Assembly: GCF_000283155.1 (NCBI RefSeq)
Contig: NW_004454179.1
Location: 2,567,729 to 2,631,728, forward strand
DNA length: 64,000 nucleotides
Reading direction: 5' to 3'
DNA from: Ceratotherium simum simum
Taxonomy: Eukaryota > Chordata > Mammalia > Perissodactyla > Rhinocerotidae
Shown here: positions 48,172-60,545 of the stretch, piece by piece
Layout of the letters: the number at the start of each line of letters is the position of its first letter
Position numbering within the stretch: the stretch's first letter is position 1
The notes under the pieces: generated by a model
Database searches by the model: none
What the model saw: the letters and a program-made list of their open reading frames with translations, nothing else
What the model was told of the DNA's origin: nothing
Program-made: the position numbers and the translations under genes

Positions 48172-48427
48172 TTTTTTTTTTTTTTTTTTTTGGTGAGGAA
48201 GATTGGCCCTAATCTAACATCTGTTGCCAATCTTCCTCTTTTTGCTTGAGGAAGACTGTCCCTGAGCTAACATCTGTGCCAATCTTCCTCTATTTTGTAT
48301 GAGGGACGCTGACACAACATGGCTTGATGAGCAGTGTGTAGGTCCGTGCCCGGGGTCCGAACCTGTGAATACTGGACCACTGAAGCAGAGTGCACGAACC
48401 CAACCACTACGCCACCAGGCCGGCCCC
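48172..48427 (-). repeat. ERE SINE, long-tail form
   Basis: Poly-T then gaggaagattggccctaatc to gccaccaggccggcccc. Minus orientation, intron 14. Confidence 0.93.
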
Positions 48428-49851
48428 TAAACTAACTTTTAAAAGAGAACACGATTTAACTAGAATGCTTAAATTCTGGTTCATTTGTTAATTTAAAAAA
48501 TATTATTTTGTAATCAGGTGCTACATGCTTAAATATGGATCACAGAGTTTTAAAAACTGTAATTAAGTATGCATAATATAATCCTATTTCTGAACAGATT
48601 AAAAGAATATACACACACAGAAAATTTCTGTAAGAATGTACAAGAAACCCAACAGTGTCTACCTCTAGGAAGACCAGAACACAGAGAGAGGGACTGGTGG
48701 GAAGCAGACAGTTTTAATTCTAAGAACTGTGCTGGGCAGTTTAGAGAATGCAAAAATGTCAAATGGTCTCTCAAAAGGTATTGTGAGGAAATTCATAATA
48801 ATAGAGGCCAAACGGGAAGTGGTGACAAGATGCTTAGAGTGTTAAAAATATAACTCTGAACAATCAAAAAGTAAAACCACCTTTGTAATCCTCTCTACCA
48901 ACAATAAGCCATAACCGGACAGCCCATGTTTGGTGTAAAAAATAAATAGTTTCGGCACAGCTCTAGATTTGACTCTCGTGCTATAAAACACAATGTTTAT
49001 ATCCCTACAATCTCTATACTTGTTGGTGAAATATTAACTTTCTATTTAGAGATTCTTTTTCCCTTTTCCAAAACCCATCTAGCTTTAATTTCATGTCAAG
49101 CCAATTGAATAAAAATTAGTGAAAAAGCTGGTCATCATATTGGACATTATTACACAATGACAGATTTATTTCATAAACTCATACATTGAATTTTAGAAAT
49201 ATAAAATTATAAAGTGTAAATTCACAAAGTAAAACTTGAACTGGGTGATATACTTTACCACACAAACAAACAAAAGGAGACAGAGATGAACTGAAGATTT
49301 ATATTGAGAAATCATTGCAACACTACTATTATTCACAAATTTTTACTAAACATCTTATTCCTTTTTATTAAATCACCTTTAAGTAACCAAACCAGGAATG
49401 GAGAAAGTGATATCTAAGGGCTCCAGACAATTAAAAGGCTGCAAGAGACCCAAGATCATTCAGTAATTACTACCTCTTCTTCTGGGCAAGTTGTAGGAAT
49501 ACAAAACCAAAACAACAAAAAACGCCCCAAACTATTCAATCTTTCTTCAGTGAAACTTCTGGGTGAGTCTATAGGCTCCCCAGATTCTACAATCCTGAAG
49601 GTTAGGAAGGTCCTCCTAATAGCTAACATAAATCATTTCATTTAAAGGGTGTACTCATCAATGAGAAGGAAGAATTAACAACCTTGGTTCTTACAATAGC
49701 TCTGAACAGCAGCAGCCTTCCCTTATCTAGGCTAAATAATTCTAATTCCTTTTATTTCGAGACATGGGTCCTCAAGGAAGCAAAGAAAACTTTTAGAGAT
49801 GTAACTGTTGATTTTTACAAGAAACTTTATAGCTGGATTCATTTTACATAC

Positions 49852-49934
49852 CTGAAAAATTCAAAGTTGAGACAAGCCTTCGGTAAGAAAAACTTATCAT
49901 CCTGTTTGAACCAGAGTTTGCTCATAGCTGTATC
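49852..49934 (-). CDS. IDE: IDE exon 14 (residues 553-579, ends in split Ser codon)
   Basis: 83 bp: 27 codons ([20 protein letters not shown], then CLNFEFF) plus AG, the first two bases of S580. Acceptor ...CACAG, donor GTATGT. It starts domain 3. Either alternative next exon supplies the third base and restores serine (15a gives AGC, 15b gives AGT), so this exon splices in frame to either one. Confidence 0.97.
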
Positions 49935-50496
49935 CTGTGATGGAGAAACAATCTGGTTAGGGAAATATGGGCACATTTGGCAAAAAACTTTAATCAAACC
50001 ACTCTTCAAGAGGAATAGGGCAGAGGCGATAGTTGAGAGTTTTGTTCTAGAGAAGCTGCCGTCTCACGGCCTTGAAGCATACTCAGAGGGTCAGGCGCAT
50101 CCTCAGGTGGGAAGCTGAAGACAGAAGACTGCTGATTCCAGTAGCAGAGATAAATCACCCTTCTGTCTTCCCTGGCTTAGGGAGATGGGGGCACAGAGGA
50201 GGAAGAGACACTATCTTCCATAGACTTGTGGTTACAGTTCAGAGTTATTTTTTTTTTTTCTGCAAAGAAAATAATTCCCTAGATTCTACATTGTTTATAG
50301 TAGTTGTATTTGTTTGTTTTAACATTTATAGCCTTCTAATATTTTTTATAGTTAGTCTCTCTGCAACTTTTGCCACCTTACGATGTGAGCCCCCAAAATC
50401 AACGTAGTACCAAATGCACGTAATAGGTCTGTACATAGTCCCTTCCATGTAATAGGTCTGTCCCCTAAACTTAAATCGTTGACCCTAACATGTTAC

Positions 50497-50619
50497 CTTA
50501 ATAAGAGAAGGGTATGGTGCTGCTTCTTTTTCTAATGATAAAATCTCAAAATTCGTAGGAATAAATTCATTCTTTGTTGGAAGTTTAAATTTCCCATTCA
50601 GGTCAGCATCTTGCCATTT
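50497..50619 (-). CDS. IDE: IDE exon 13 (residues 512-552, interdomain linker)
   Basis: 123 bp, 41 codons, phase 0 both ends; acceptor ...TCCAG, donor GTAACA. Starts [19 protein letters not shown] and ends YPSLIK. This exon encodes the extended loop joining the N- and C-terminal halves of IDE, which hinges the chamber between open and closed states. It carries four of the five differences I see from human: D515, S539, A545 and S549. That fits a loop under weaker constraint than the catalytic chamber. Confidence 0.97.
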
Positions 50620-51789
50620 CTGGATGAATAATGAAAAACACACACACAAAAGCAATTAGAGTTTGATTCAAGAGTTTAAAATAGTCACTTTGCTTAATAT
50701 GCAGGAAAATATTAAGGGGATAACTGTCACATAGCATTCTTATCCATCATATATAAAGAGGCAACTCCCAAGATCTATTGATGACTTTTCATGAAACTTG
50801 AGTTGGAGTCTCTAATACTAATCAAGGTTTTATATTTATCTATCTTTCCTCTTTACATATCTCCAACATGACCAGCTGAGGTTAAGGAACAATCTGAGAC
50901 CGCAGAACACTGAGAGGCCAGCCGGTAGATCAGCTTTTGTCAAAATTTAGCAAGATGGATATTTTGCTAAAGATGGACACACTAAACAGCTCCAGTGAGC
51001 TCCTCTGACTATGTCAGAGAAGTATCAGTAATGATTTTCTTTCTTAAACTATGTGTTCTTTTTTCTGTACTGTCATAACACAGGTACATTTAAGAAATAT
51101 CCATTACTTGAGTTTAACCAGAATCTAGTCAGAACAAGGCTTTCTGGTGTCTTCCCATGAATAAAGGACAAATCTCAAAGCTACACAGCCAATGAGAACC
51201 AAAAAAGAAAAAGCACTAGATAAGGAGATAAGACTCATAAACAAAATCTTGACTACTGATGAATGGGGTAACATACTACCCAAACATACTGGTTTTGAAA
51301 CAAATCCTAATTCCCCTACGTTGACAAAAAGAGCCATGATACATTATGAGGCATAATATATAGCACCTCCTAAAGTGAGGACAGTATGAATCCCAGAGAC
51401 TGCTCCCCACCTGTGTTCACAGCAAGATCGTGAGCTCTCTGGAGCCCTTGCATCTGTCTTTCATGCTCTCTACTTCCATCTCTCCTGCCTGTCTTGGTGC
51501 CTTTGCTCCTCTGTGTACTTCGGACTTCAGTGGTCTTTGCATGAGGATGGGAGTCTGCTTTACAGCCCTGCTGGTCTGACAGAACACGAGAAGGTGGCCA
51601 CAATGCCACTGCCTCATGCATAAACCTAAGCTTCAGCTCTCTACTCCTTGTTCACTCCTCTCAGGAAGACACAGATAGCACTGGGCCACCACTCTCCACA
51701 CTCAGGGCCGTGCGTTGGCTGATCTAGGGAGTTCATGTCCTTGCGTGTCCCTCACACATTAGGCTTATTCACAGAGGACTTAACCCTAC

Positions 51790-51892
51790 CTTAATGACTT
51801 CGTCTGGTATAGCTTCTTGTTTGTACTGGGTTCCATACCACTCTTCTGTGCGATCAGTTTTTCCTTCAAAAGATTTTGAAACTACTGCAACC
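51790..51892 (-). CDS. IDE: IDE exon 12 (residues 477-511)
   Basis: 103 bp: one base completing R477, then 34 codons. Acceptor ...CTCTAG, donor GTAGGG (weak at +4 to +6). Translates from [18 protein letters not shown] to EAIPDEVIK. It is the last domain 2 segment before the interdomain linker. One difference from the remembered human sequence: V for I at 480, conservative. Confidence 0.97.
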
Positions 51893-52158
51893 CTAGAGAT
51901 AGATGGAAAAAACAAACCAAAAAACCTATAAACTCATGTCGTATACATCAATTTATAGAACCTGACTCATGAAAATGTAAATAATATCCAAGAATGAGTT
52001 GGGCCTCTAAGACACAGTAAATCCTGTAAGTTAGCCAAAACAGGCAATGGACATACAAAGGTTTCTGATCACAGCCTCTGTTATCCTTTATAGCCCTCAT
52101 TTTTAGTGTGAAAGAGTTCTTGCAAGAAAGATTCTTGTGGGTATGCTATCGACTAAAG

Positions 52159-52462
52159 CTTTTTTTTGTTTTTTTTTTGTGAGCAAGATCAGCCCTGAGC
52201 TAACATCCATGCTAATCCTTGTCTTTTTGTTGAGGAAGACCGGCTCTGAGCTAACATCTATTACCAATCCTCCTCCTTTTTTTCCCCCAAAGCCCCAGTA
52301 GATAATTGTATGTCATAGTTGCACATCCTTCTAGTTGCTGTATGTGGGACACAGCCTCAGCATGGCCAGAGAAGTGGTGCGTCAGTGCGTGCCTGGGATC
52401 CGAACCCAGGCCACCAGTAGCAGAGCGCATGCACTTAACCACTAAGCCACGGGGCCAGCCCC
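52159..52462 (-). repeat. ERE SINE, composite form (two tail modules plus gctttgggg body)
   Basis: Minus orientation. Perfect duplication tcgactaaag at 52149 and 52463. It sits 267 nt upstream (in the transcript) of the exon 12 acceptor. Confidence 0.95.
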
Positions 52463-53566
52463 TCGACTAAAGTTGTAAAAGAAGAGTAGCTAGGGAAAAA
52501 GTGGAACAAGGTCAGTTGAAAAAATAGTCCTTAAAAAAGCAAAACAAAGTACTCCCTCCTAGGAAAAGCTCAGACTCAGGGTTAACATGAATGGCTAAGA
52601 AAACGTGTTGGCTCATACAAACATCCAAAACCAAAACCACACTTTTATTATTACTTGCTAAGTTTGTGCTCTGTTTTTTTCCTGCCAGAGACTACCATCA
52701 ACGTCCATTGGCCTTCCTGCTGCCAGAGGAGAAGGGGAGAAGACCAAGAAGTGCCTATCTTCTGGTTTATTGAAAGCTTTGTTTGATGGGATAGTAGAAA
52801 CAGCCCAAAAGAGAAGTCAGAGGGAAACAAAGTTCAGGGAGGGAAGGTAGAGGTAAAATGATGTCAAAAGATAAGTGAACAAAAGATTACGAGTAGAGGA
52901 GCAAAAGAAGCTCTGTACCAATGAAACTCCTGTCCCTGTGGAGGATCGTCAGAGACATTTCTGCCTCTGCTGCCTTTGAATTATCAAAGTTGGAATCATT
53001 ACACTCCCATCAGCAGACTCAACCCCATAGGCTGGGACCAATTCTATTTTGAATCTTGTGGATAGAGGAGTTCTAAGCCAACAGCTTGGATGGCTTGCCA
53101 AAAAGTCAGTCCTGTTATATGGTTTCACTTCTCCTAATTCAAATAACTAGGTCCATGTCTGTTCCTCCTTATTCTCACCTGTCCTCTCAGAGGTTTGGTT
53201 ATAGCCTCTGAACTTTGGCCTCACAGTTGAACGCCCAGTACTTGTAATAAAAACTTCCCTCTACCCAATACCCATCCATTTTCAGAATCCTAATCCCTGT
53301 GTTCCAAACACCCGCCCCTCGTTGGACCTCCTCAACTTCAATGCCTGACTGCCTGAACCACTATTTCCTATTCATTCAAGACAAAACACTCCACCTGGCA
53401 AACTAGACTTGGTCTTATCACCTTTAGGGTAGATATCATAAGCAATCTACCTCACCTATCAGTATGACTGACTAATCTTCCAGCTCAAGGTGCTCCTAAT
53501 CTGGCCTAGCTGCCACTGACCACTACCAGTTCTAGAAAACTTGCTAAATAAGAATATGTACTACAG

Positions 53567-53799
53567 GGCCGGCCCTGTGGCTTGGTGGTTAAGTGCGCGC
53601 GCTGCGATGCTGGCGGCCCGGGTTCGGATCCCGGGTGCTCATCGAGGCACCACTTCTCTGTCCAGCCTGAGGCCGAGTCCCACATACAGCAAACTAGAAG
53701 GATGTGAAGCAATGACATACAACTATCTGCTGGGGCTTTGGGGGGAAAAAATAAAAAATAAATAAAGTCTTTAAAAAAAAAAAAAAAATTAAAAAAAAA
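53567..53799 (+). repeat. ERE SINE, short-tail form
   Basis: ggccggccctgtggcttggt head, poly(A) tail. Perfect 16-bp duplication agaatatgtactacag at 53551 and 53800. Probably one of the younger copies. Confidence 0.97.
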
Positions 53800-54959
53800 A
53801 GAATATGTACTACAGAAACAGAGAGAGGACTCATAGGATTTAAGAAGTGAAAGAGTTGTTATCATGTCCAGAAGAAGTGATGCATGTTGGCAGTTTGAGA
53901 ATTCCTTTTGAGAAGTATGTGTAGAGTGCGTACAGAACTCACATGGCCACCTGAAGGGTTTGTGATGTTTCTTAAGGTCACTCAATCAATACATGACAGA
54001 GCCTGCTAAGACTCAGCCCTAGAAATTGCTTCCACTCCTGTTGATTTCTCAAAGAACGAATGGGTTGATTCTCAAGGGGACCACTGAAAAATGTGTTAGG
54101 AAGTGGAATAACCTGGTAGAGAGGTGGTATTCCCATTTTCTCTTCCATGAGACACTTGATTTTGGAAAAGTTTGTTACATAGATGGCTTTGGTTTCCCTG
54201 AATGACAGCCCATGCATCAGAATAATGGGTAAGGGACTGATTACAACTTGTGAAGACTGAAGCATTCATTTGGCAGTGGGCTTGCCCTTTGAAACAAGAA
54301 AATTTTAAACTCAATTCTGAGAGAGAAAGTGAAAAAGCTCAGGGAAAGCTGCCAAATGTTTTGGAGGATGACTATATGACAGAAAGAAGCAGACACTGGA
54401 AGGTGTCCAGTAATGCTCAGGTTAAAAAAGTGGAGAGAGAAGGGAGATTTGTCAGGTACAGTCTTAAGGGATTTAGATAGCTATAGACCAAAGTAACGTG
54501 CATGGGTAACATTTGAAATGTTATCATAAGGAAGTAAATATGAAGTAGATAAACATAGTTCCTCAAACCAGGAATATTAAATTGGCATAACGAAAAGAGA
54601 TACTTTTGCAGACCAAGAGTTAGTACACCATTGAGGAATTCTAAACTGAAATATACAATGGAAGAGTATTATTAAAAAATAAATTTTAAAAGGTAGAGAA
54701 GGGGAATAACAGTAGAAACAAGGTAAACACACGTCAAACCTATATAGAAATCTATGAACCAGAGTGTGGAAGCACAAGAGCACTTGAATTAGGAAAAAAA
54801 AAAGAAAAGAGAAGGCACGATATTAAAAGACCACCACAGACAGCTACGGTATATTTAACTGCTGACAGTTGAGAGAAACTGGCACAGACGTTATAGCCTC
54901 TTAGACGATCTGCTGGAAACCTAATTATGCTAAAAAATAGTCTTGATAAGTTTTTTCTT

Positions 54960-55160
54960 TTTATTTATTTATTTATTTTTCCCCCCAAAGCCCCAGTAGA
55001 TAGTTGTATGTCATAGCTGCACATCCTTCTAGTTGCTGTATGTGGGACGTAGCTTCAGCATGGCTGGAGAAGCGGTGCGTCGGTGCGCGCCAGGGATCCG
55101 AACCCAGGCCGCCAGTAGCTGAGCGCGAGCACTTAACCACTAAGCCACGGGGCCGGCCCA
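54960..55160 (-). repeat. ERE SINE, short-tail form
   Basis: (TTTA)n tail, ccccaaagccccagtagata to cacggggccggccc, minus orientation. Confidence 0.95.
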
Positions 55161-55247
55161 TTTTTTCTTAAATGTGTACGTGTGTATGTGTGTATGTGGC
55201 AATGCTATTCTTTACTTTAATTCTGTCCACAAAGAATTGGCTGCTGA

Positions 55248-55547
55248 GGGCCGGCCCCGTGGCTTAGTGGTTAAGTGCGCACACTCCGCTACTGGCGGCC
55301 CGGGTTCAGATCCCGGGTGTGCACCGAGGCACTGCTTCTCCGGCCATGCTGAGGTGGCGTCCCCATACAGCAACTAGAAGGATATGCAACTATCACATAC
55401 AACTATCTAATGGGGCTTTGGGCAAAAAAAGGAGAAGGATTGGCAACAGATGTTAGCTCAGAGCTGGTCTTCCTCAGCAAAAAGAGGAGGATTAGCATGG
55501 ATGTTAGCTCAGGGGTGATCTTCCTCACCAAAAAAAAAAAAAAAGAA
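55248..55547 (+). repeat. ERE SINE, composite form
   Basis: gggccggccccgtggcttag head. Perfect 17-bp duplication aaagaattggctgctga at 55231 and 55548. Confidence 0.97.
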
Positions 55548-56274
55548 AAAGAATTGGCTGCTGATATGGTACTGACATGATCCTAAGAAATGACAAAAAA
55601 GGACCTTTTTTTTTCATACTGAAACTTACAACAGTGAGAAATGAAAACCGTGGGCCAGGGTGAATGCTGACTGTTGACTTCAAGTCAGCAATTTAGAAAC
55701 GCTCAGAGGGAATGAATAGCTGTTGGAGCTGGATAGGACTCATTCAGAAACAGTAAGTATCCTGACTATAGGCATTAAAAGGAAACATGGTTCCCAAGAA
55801 ATCAATTCTTATGAGACTTTTGCAAAGAATCCCTGAGAGAGAAAAGGGGGAAGACGCCCAAGAATGAGCAGGGGCTTCACAGGTAATTGTGATGAATTAA
55901 AACAGAATTAGTAGAAAGGGCACAGACTCGGCATCAGAAACTTGGATTCTGGTCAATACTATGACTCACTTTCTTCGAGATCGTGCCAAAATCACAGTTA
56001 AGATCTAAATTAGGCAAGTCTCTGGGCTTTAGTTTCATTACTTTTTAAATAGGGATTCAAGTTAGATGAACTCTATCTTTCCACTAGTAGAATTCTACAA
56101 CATCATGATATTAAGTCTTATTTTTAAAAGATAGACACAAAAGAAGAAAAAAGGTGCAAAAAGAATCTGGTGAGACTCAAAATAAAGCTTAAAGAACAGT
56201 GACAGGAAGGTTAAAGTGCTGAAGAATTTGAGGTTCATGAAAAATGCTGAAAAACATTTTCTAAAATGTTTCTT

Positions 56275-56568
56275 TTTTTTTTTTTTTGTGAGGAAGATCA
56301 GCCCTGAGCTAACATCCATGCTAATCCTCCTCTTTTTGCTGAGGAAGACCAGCTCTGAGCTAACATCTATTGCCAATCCTCCTCCTTTTTTTCCCCAAAG
56401 CCCAGGTACATAGCTGTATGTCATAGTTGCACATCCTTCCAGTTGCTGTATGTGGGACGCGGCCTCAGCATGGCCAGAGAAGCGGTGCGTCAACGCGCGC
56501 CCGGGATCCGAACCCAGGCCACCAGCAGCGGACCGCGTGCACTTCACCGCTAAGCCACGGGCCGGCCC
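56275..56568 (-). repeat. ERE SINE, composite form
   Basis: Minus orientation, two tail modules plus body. Perfect 14-bp duplication ctaaaatgtttctt at 56261 and 56569. Confidence 0.97.
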
Positions 56569-56637
56569 CTAAAATGTTTCTTAAAGTAAGAAGGAATCAA
56601 GAAAGGTTAGGCTAACAGCTTAGAGTATTCAATCAAC

Positions 56638-56800
56638 TTTTTTTTTTTTTTTTGGTAAGGAAGGTTGGCACTGAGCTAACATCTGTGCCAATCTTCCTCC
56701 ATTTTCTATATGGGATGCCACCACCGCACGGCTTGATGAGAACCCTGGGCCACCAAAGTGGAGCATGCGAACTCAACCACTATGCCACCGGGCTGGCCTC
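56638..56800 (-). repeat. ERE SINE, internally deleted
   Basis: Poly-T, ggtaaggaaggttggcactg to ccaccgggctggcctc, minus orientation. Missing the centre of the body (the segment around cagtgcgtgcccgggatc), so only 160 bp long. Confidence 0.88.
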
Positions 56801-57119
56801 ACAATAAACTTTTACTGAGTCCTTACTAGCCTGAATTCTGGGAAAGATAAAACACAGTTCCTACCTGGAAAGAACTCAGAATCCAATAGGACACATGACC
56901 CAGAGCACAATGTGATATGCTGATCTCATGTCAGCAGATGACAGGACTATTGATCTCTTATTTACACTGTCTTTGAAAGAATCATGGGTCTTTAAACGGC
57001 AAAGGTGGATCAAACAACGGAAAAAAGGAATTGAAGCCCAGGATGGAGGAGTGAGCCAGCCAAGTGATTCAAATGAACTCACATCTCCAACAAAGATGAG
57101 TAACATTCTCTGATGCTTA

Positions 57120-57890
57120 GGCAACTAACACATCCCAGTAGGATCACTGCCTATCACCTTTTAGAAATACTGGAGGACAGAAGAGGTAGAATACCGGAGA
57201 AGGGCAAATGCTCTGATTTTCAGAAAGGGAAAGGAGTGTAGCCTAAAAACCATGAACCAGTGGATTAGGCATTGACCCCTGATGAAATTCTATAGTCGAC
57301 TGTCACACTGTCAAACATTTAGACAAGAAGACAGTTATCACTAGTTATCACTAGAATACCGGAGAAGGGCAAATGCTCTGATTTTCAGAAAGGGAAAGGA
57401 GTGCATCCTAAAAACCATGAACCAGTGGATTAGGCATTGACCCCTGATGAAATTCTATAGTCGACTGTCACACCGTCAAACATTTAGACAAGAAGAAGTT
57501 ATCACTAGGACCTGCATGGATTCACCAAGAATCACTCCTCCCAAATGAATGGATTTATTTATGACTTAAGTAAGGCATGTGGCAAGGACTCTACAGCTGT
57601 ATTTGTAAGTTTAATATGGTGAAATGGGTACCAAATGATAGGCTTGAAGGAGGTGGGTGATGCTGATGATGGAGCAGTAACAAGTAAATCAAGTCTCAAC
57701 ATTCAAAGGAACTTTCTAACAATTAGGACTGGCAAAAATGGAACTGGCTACCTTGGTATTTAATAAGTTCCCCATCCTTGGAGGAATTTAAGCTGAGGTT
57801 GGTAACTACTTGTTGGAGATACTGCAGAAGAGATATGTACCTGACAGAGGTTGGATTAAATGACCTTTAAGGTTCCTTTCATTCTGGAGG
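57120..57890 (+). mobile_element. CR1/L3-type LINE relic
   Basis: 'gagaagggcaaatgctctga...ttttcagaaagggaaa' recalls the WRxAxVxPIFKKG block before the RT core. 'catggattcaccaagaatca' and 'ttggattaaatgacctttaaggttcctttca' resemble the RT region and the 3' end of CR1/L3 LINEs. Heavily decayed; contains the 166-bp tandem duplication. Confidence 0.55.
57186..57508. repeat. 166-bp tandem duplication, two copies
   Basis: Copy 1 57186-57351, copy 2 57352-57508, differing at only a handful of positions (tgtagcc/tgcatcc, cacact/cacacc, aagacag/aagaag). The junction carries a 10-bp ttatcactag repeat. Confidence 0.95.
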
Positions 57891-58339
57891 ATTTTCCCAT
57901 TTATTTTCCTACCTGGTTGCATGTTAAACTTGTCTCAGTGGGTATAAACAAAGTATTCTTACCCTTGAGCAACCCCAGTCTGGCCTGACAGCTGGCACTA
58001 TTATCACAGGCTGTTCTGCAGTGTATCACTGACCTGCTGCAGTTACAATTATAACAGCCACAGAGACCAATCCTATAGAGAAAAAGTGCTTTTTCTTTTA
58101 AGGTGAGGGTAGAGAGAAAAAGAAGTTCTCAACTCTAATTGCATAAGATATCAAATTTAGAAAAAGACAATTTAAACAAAAGTAAAATGCATGCTCCTGG
58201 AAATTCACTCCTACGAAGTGTTGCTGGGTCAAATTACTGGCAGCAAGGGCAGCAAGAATTATACGAACATAATTTAAATCATGATTTTTCTTACCAAAAA
58301 AGCATATCCTCATCATATGATATAATCTCAAATAGCATT

Positions 58340-58450
58340 ACCTTGTATTTGTACAACACTTTTCAACTTTGCTAATCATTTTGCATCAGATTTGAGATAA
58401 AATATTATCGCCATTTTGCAGATGGGCAAGTTTCAACGAAATAATAAATG
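58340..58450 (-). repeat. MIR-like fragment
   Basis: 'tgtatttgtacaacactttt', 'cgccattttgcagatgggca': reverse-complement MIR 3' half. Intron 11. Confidence 0.5.
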
Positions 58451-59214
58451 AAAGCCAGTGTGCATGACATTATTTACAGTTAACTTTTCACATGTCCCCT
58501 TTGCAGGATGATGAACTCTGAGGTTTCACATTAGTTACTCAATACATTGGCTGAAGAAAAAAGTGATCCATCCAAGATCTCATGACTAGTTAGTGACAAA
58601 ACCACACATAACTAGTTACTGGAAGGACTTAATAATTGTCTAGTGAGTTCTATTATTAAGTTTAAAGCTCTTTCTCCTTGTGTTGCTAGGTAGTTTTGTT
58701 TTCAGAAGGTACGTAATAAAATTCAACAGGACTTAGGTTGATTTTTTTTCAGAATATATAAGCTACATTGAGGAAAATACAAATATTTAGACTGTTTTAC
58801 TTGCCTAAAATGATTTAGTGTGTGTTCTGAGTATTTTTCTTCCACATATCTTAATCATGTAAGCAAATGCATAAATCGTCTTATGAACAGAAGTTTTCAA
58901 TCTTGATGAAGTATAATTTATCAATGTTTTTTCTTTAATGGTTACCGCTTTTTATGTTCTAAAAAATCTTTGCCTGTCTCAAGGTTTTAAAGATATTTTC
59001 CTATGTTTTCTTCTACAAGTTTTATAGTTTTAGCTTTTATACTTCGGTCTATCATCTATCTCAAATTAATTTTTGTGAATGGTATTAGGTAAAGGTCAAG
59101 TTTCATCTTTCCCCATATGGATATGCAGTTAGCAGAAGAGCATCATTTGTTGGAAAGACTTTCCTTTCCTAATTTAATTATGTTGGTGCCTTTGTCACAA
59201 AAATCAATTAACCA

Positions 59215-59865
59215 AGGATGAATGGACAAAGAAAATGTGGTATATACACACAATGGAATATTATTCAGCATTGAAAAGTAAGGAAATTCTGTGACATGCT
59301 ACAACATGGATGAACCTTAAGGATATTATGTTACATGAAATAAAGAATGTATGAGTTCACTTATATTCGATATCTTGTAGTCAAATTCACAGAAACAGAA
59401 AGTAGAACGGTGGTTACCGAGAGATGGTATGAGGGGGAAAAGAGGAGTTGTTTAATGGGTATAGTTTCAGTTTTGCAAGATGAAAAGCTCTGGAGATCTG
59501 TTTCACAACAATACAAATACGCCTAACACTACTGAATTGTACACTTAAAAATGGTTAAGATGGGGGCTGGCCTGGTGGCATAGTGGTTAAGTTCACGTGC
59601 TCTGCTTCGGCGGCCTGGGGTTTGCGGGTTTGGATCCCAGGCAAAGCCCTACGCACTGCTTCTCAAGCCATGCTGTGGCAGCTATCCCACATATGAAAAA
59701 AAAAAAGAGAAGATGGGCACAGATGTTAGCTCAGAGCCAATCTTCCTCAGCAAAAAGAGGAGGACTGGCAACAGACGTTAGCTCAGGGCCAACCTTCCTC
59801 ACCAAAAAAAAAAAAAAAAAAAAGTTTAAGATGGTAGATTTTATGTGTTTTTTACCACAAAAAAA
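59215..59865 (+). mobile_element. L1 3' end, sense, inserted in antisense L1
   Basis: 'acacaatggaatattattca', 'gaatgtatgagttcacttat', 'acactactgaattgtacact', ending in poly(A). Duplication aaaaatcaatt(a/g)acca at 59199-59214 and 59866-59881. Confidence 0.9.
59564..59822 (+). repeat. ERE SINE inside the inserted L1
   Basis: gggctggcctggtggcatag head, two tail modules, poly(A). Target ggttaagatgg / gtttaagatgg on both sides. Confidence 0.94.
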
Positions 59866-60339
59866 AAAAATCAATTGACCATATATGTGTGGTCCTATTT
59901 CTGGACTCTCTGTTCTAGTCTACTGATTTCTTTGTCTATCCTTATGCCAATACTACAATGTCTTAATTACTGTAGCTTTATAGTAAGTCCTCAAATCTGG
60001 TAGTTTAAGTGCTCCAACTTTTGTTTTTTGTGCAAGACTGTTCTGGCTAGTCTAGGTCGTTTGTACACCCATACAAATTTTGGAATCAGTCTACCAATTT
60101 CTAAAAGGAAAAAAAGCCTACTAGGATTTTGATTGTGATTATACTGAGTCTGTGAATCAGATTGGAAAGAACCGACATCTTAATAATATTGAGTTTCCTA
60201 TGAACAAATCTATGAACAAAATCTTTAATTTCTCTTGGCACTGTTTATTAGTTTTTTGTCTAGAGGTCTTTTTATCCTTGGTTAAATTCATTCCTAAGTA
60301 TTTTATGTTTTTGTTGCTATTATAAACAATTTTTTAAAA

Positions 60340-60545
60340 TTTTTAAATTTGAAATAATTATAAATTCATAGGAAGTTGCAAAAATAGTACAGTGAGGTCC
60401 TGTGTACTCTTCATCCAGTTTCTCTCAAAGTTACATCCTACATAATTATCGTACAATATCAAAACTAGGAAATTGGCATTGGTACAATGTGTGTGTATAG
60501 TTCTATGTCATTTTATCACAAGTATAGATTTGTGTGGCCACCAAT
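60340..60545 (-). mobile_element. L1 3' relic, antisense
   Basis: 'aaaaatagtacagtgaggtc', 'cgtacaatatcaaaactagg', 'ggcattggtacaatgtgtgt' typical of old L1 3' ends; similar to 39340-39930. Confidence 0.65.

Larger units (their letters stand above)
58890..60330 (-). mobile_element. L1 fragment, antisense, host of nested insertions
   Basis: 'ggttaccgctttttatgttc', 'agaagagcatcatttgttgg' up to 59214, resuming at 59866 with 'ctggactctctgttctagtc', 'tgccaatactacaatgtctt', 'taatattgagtttcctatga'. The gap is filled by a sense L1 and an ERE. Confidence 0.85.

Noticed and set aside
49684..50118. 144-codon open frame on the plus strand
   Set aside because: Runs antisense over IDE exon 14 and its flanking introns; its length is partly borrowed from the constrained exon. 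No recognisable domain.
53506..53985. 159-codon minus-strand open frame
   Set aside because: Mostly the reverse of an ERE SINE and its poly(A) tail.
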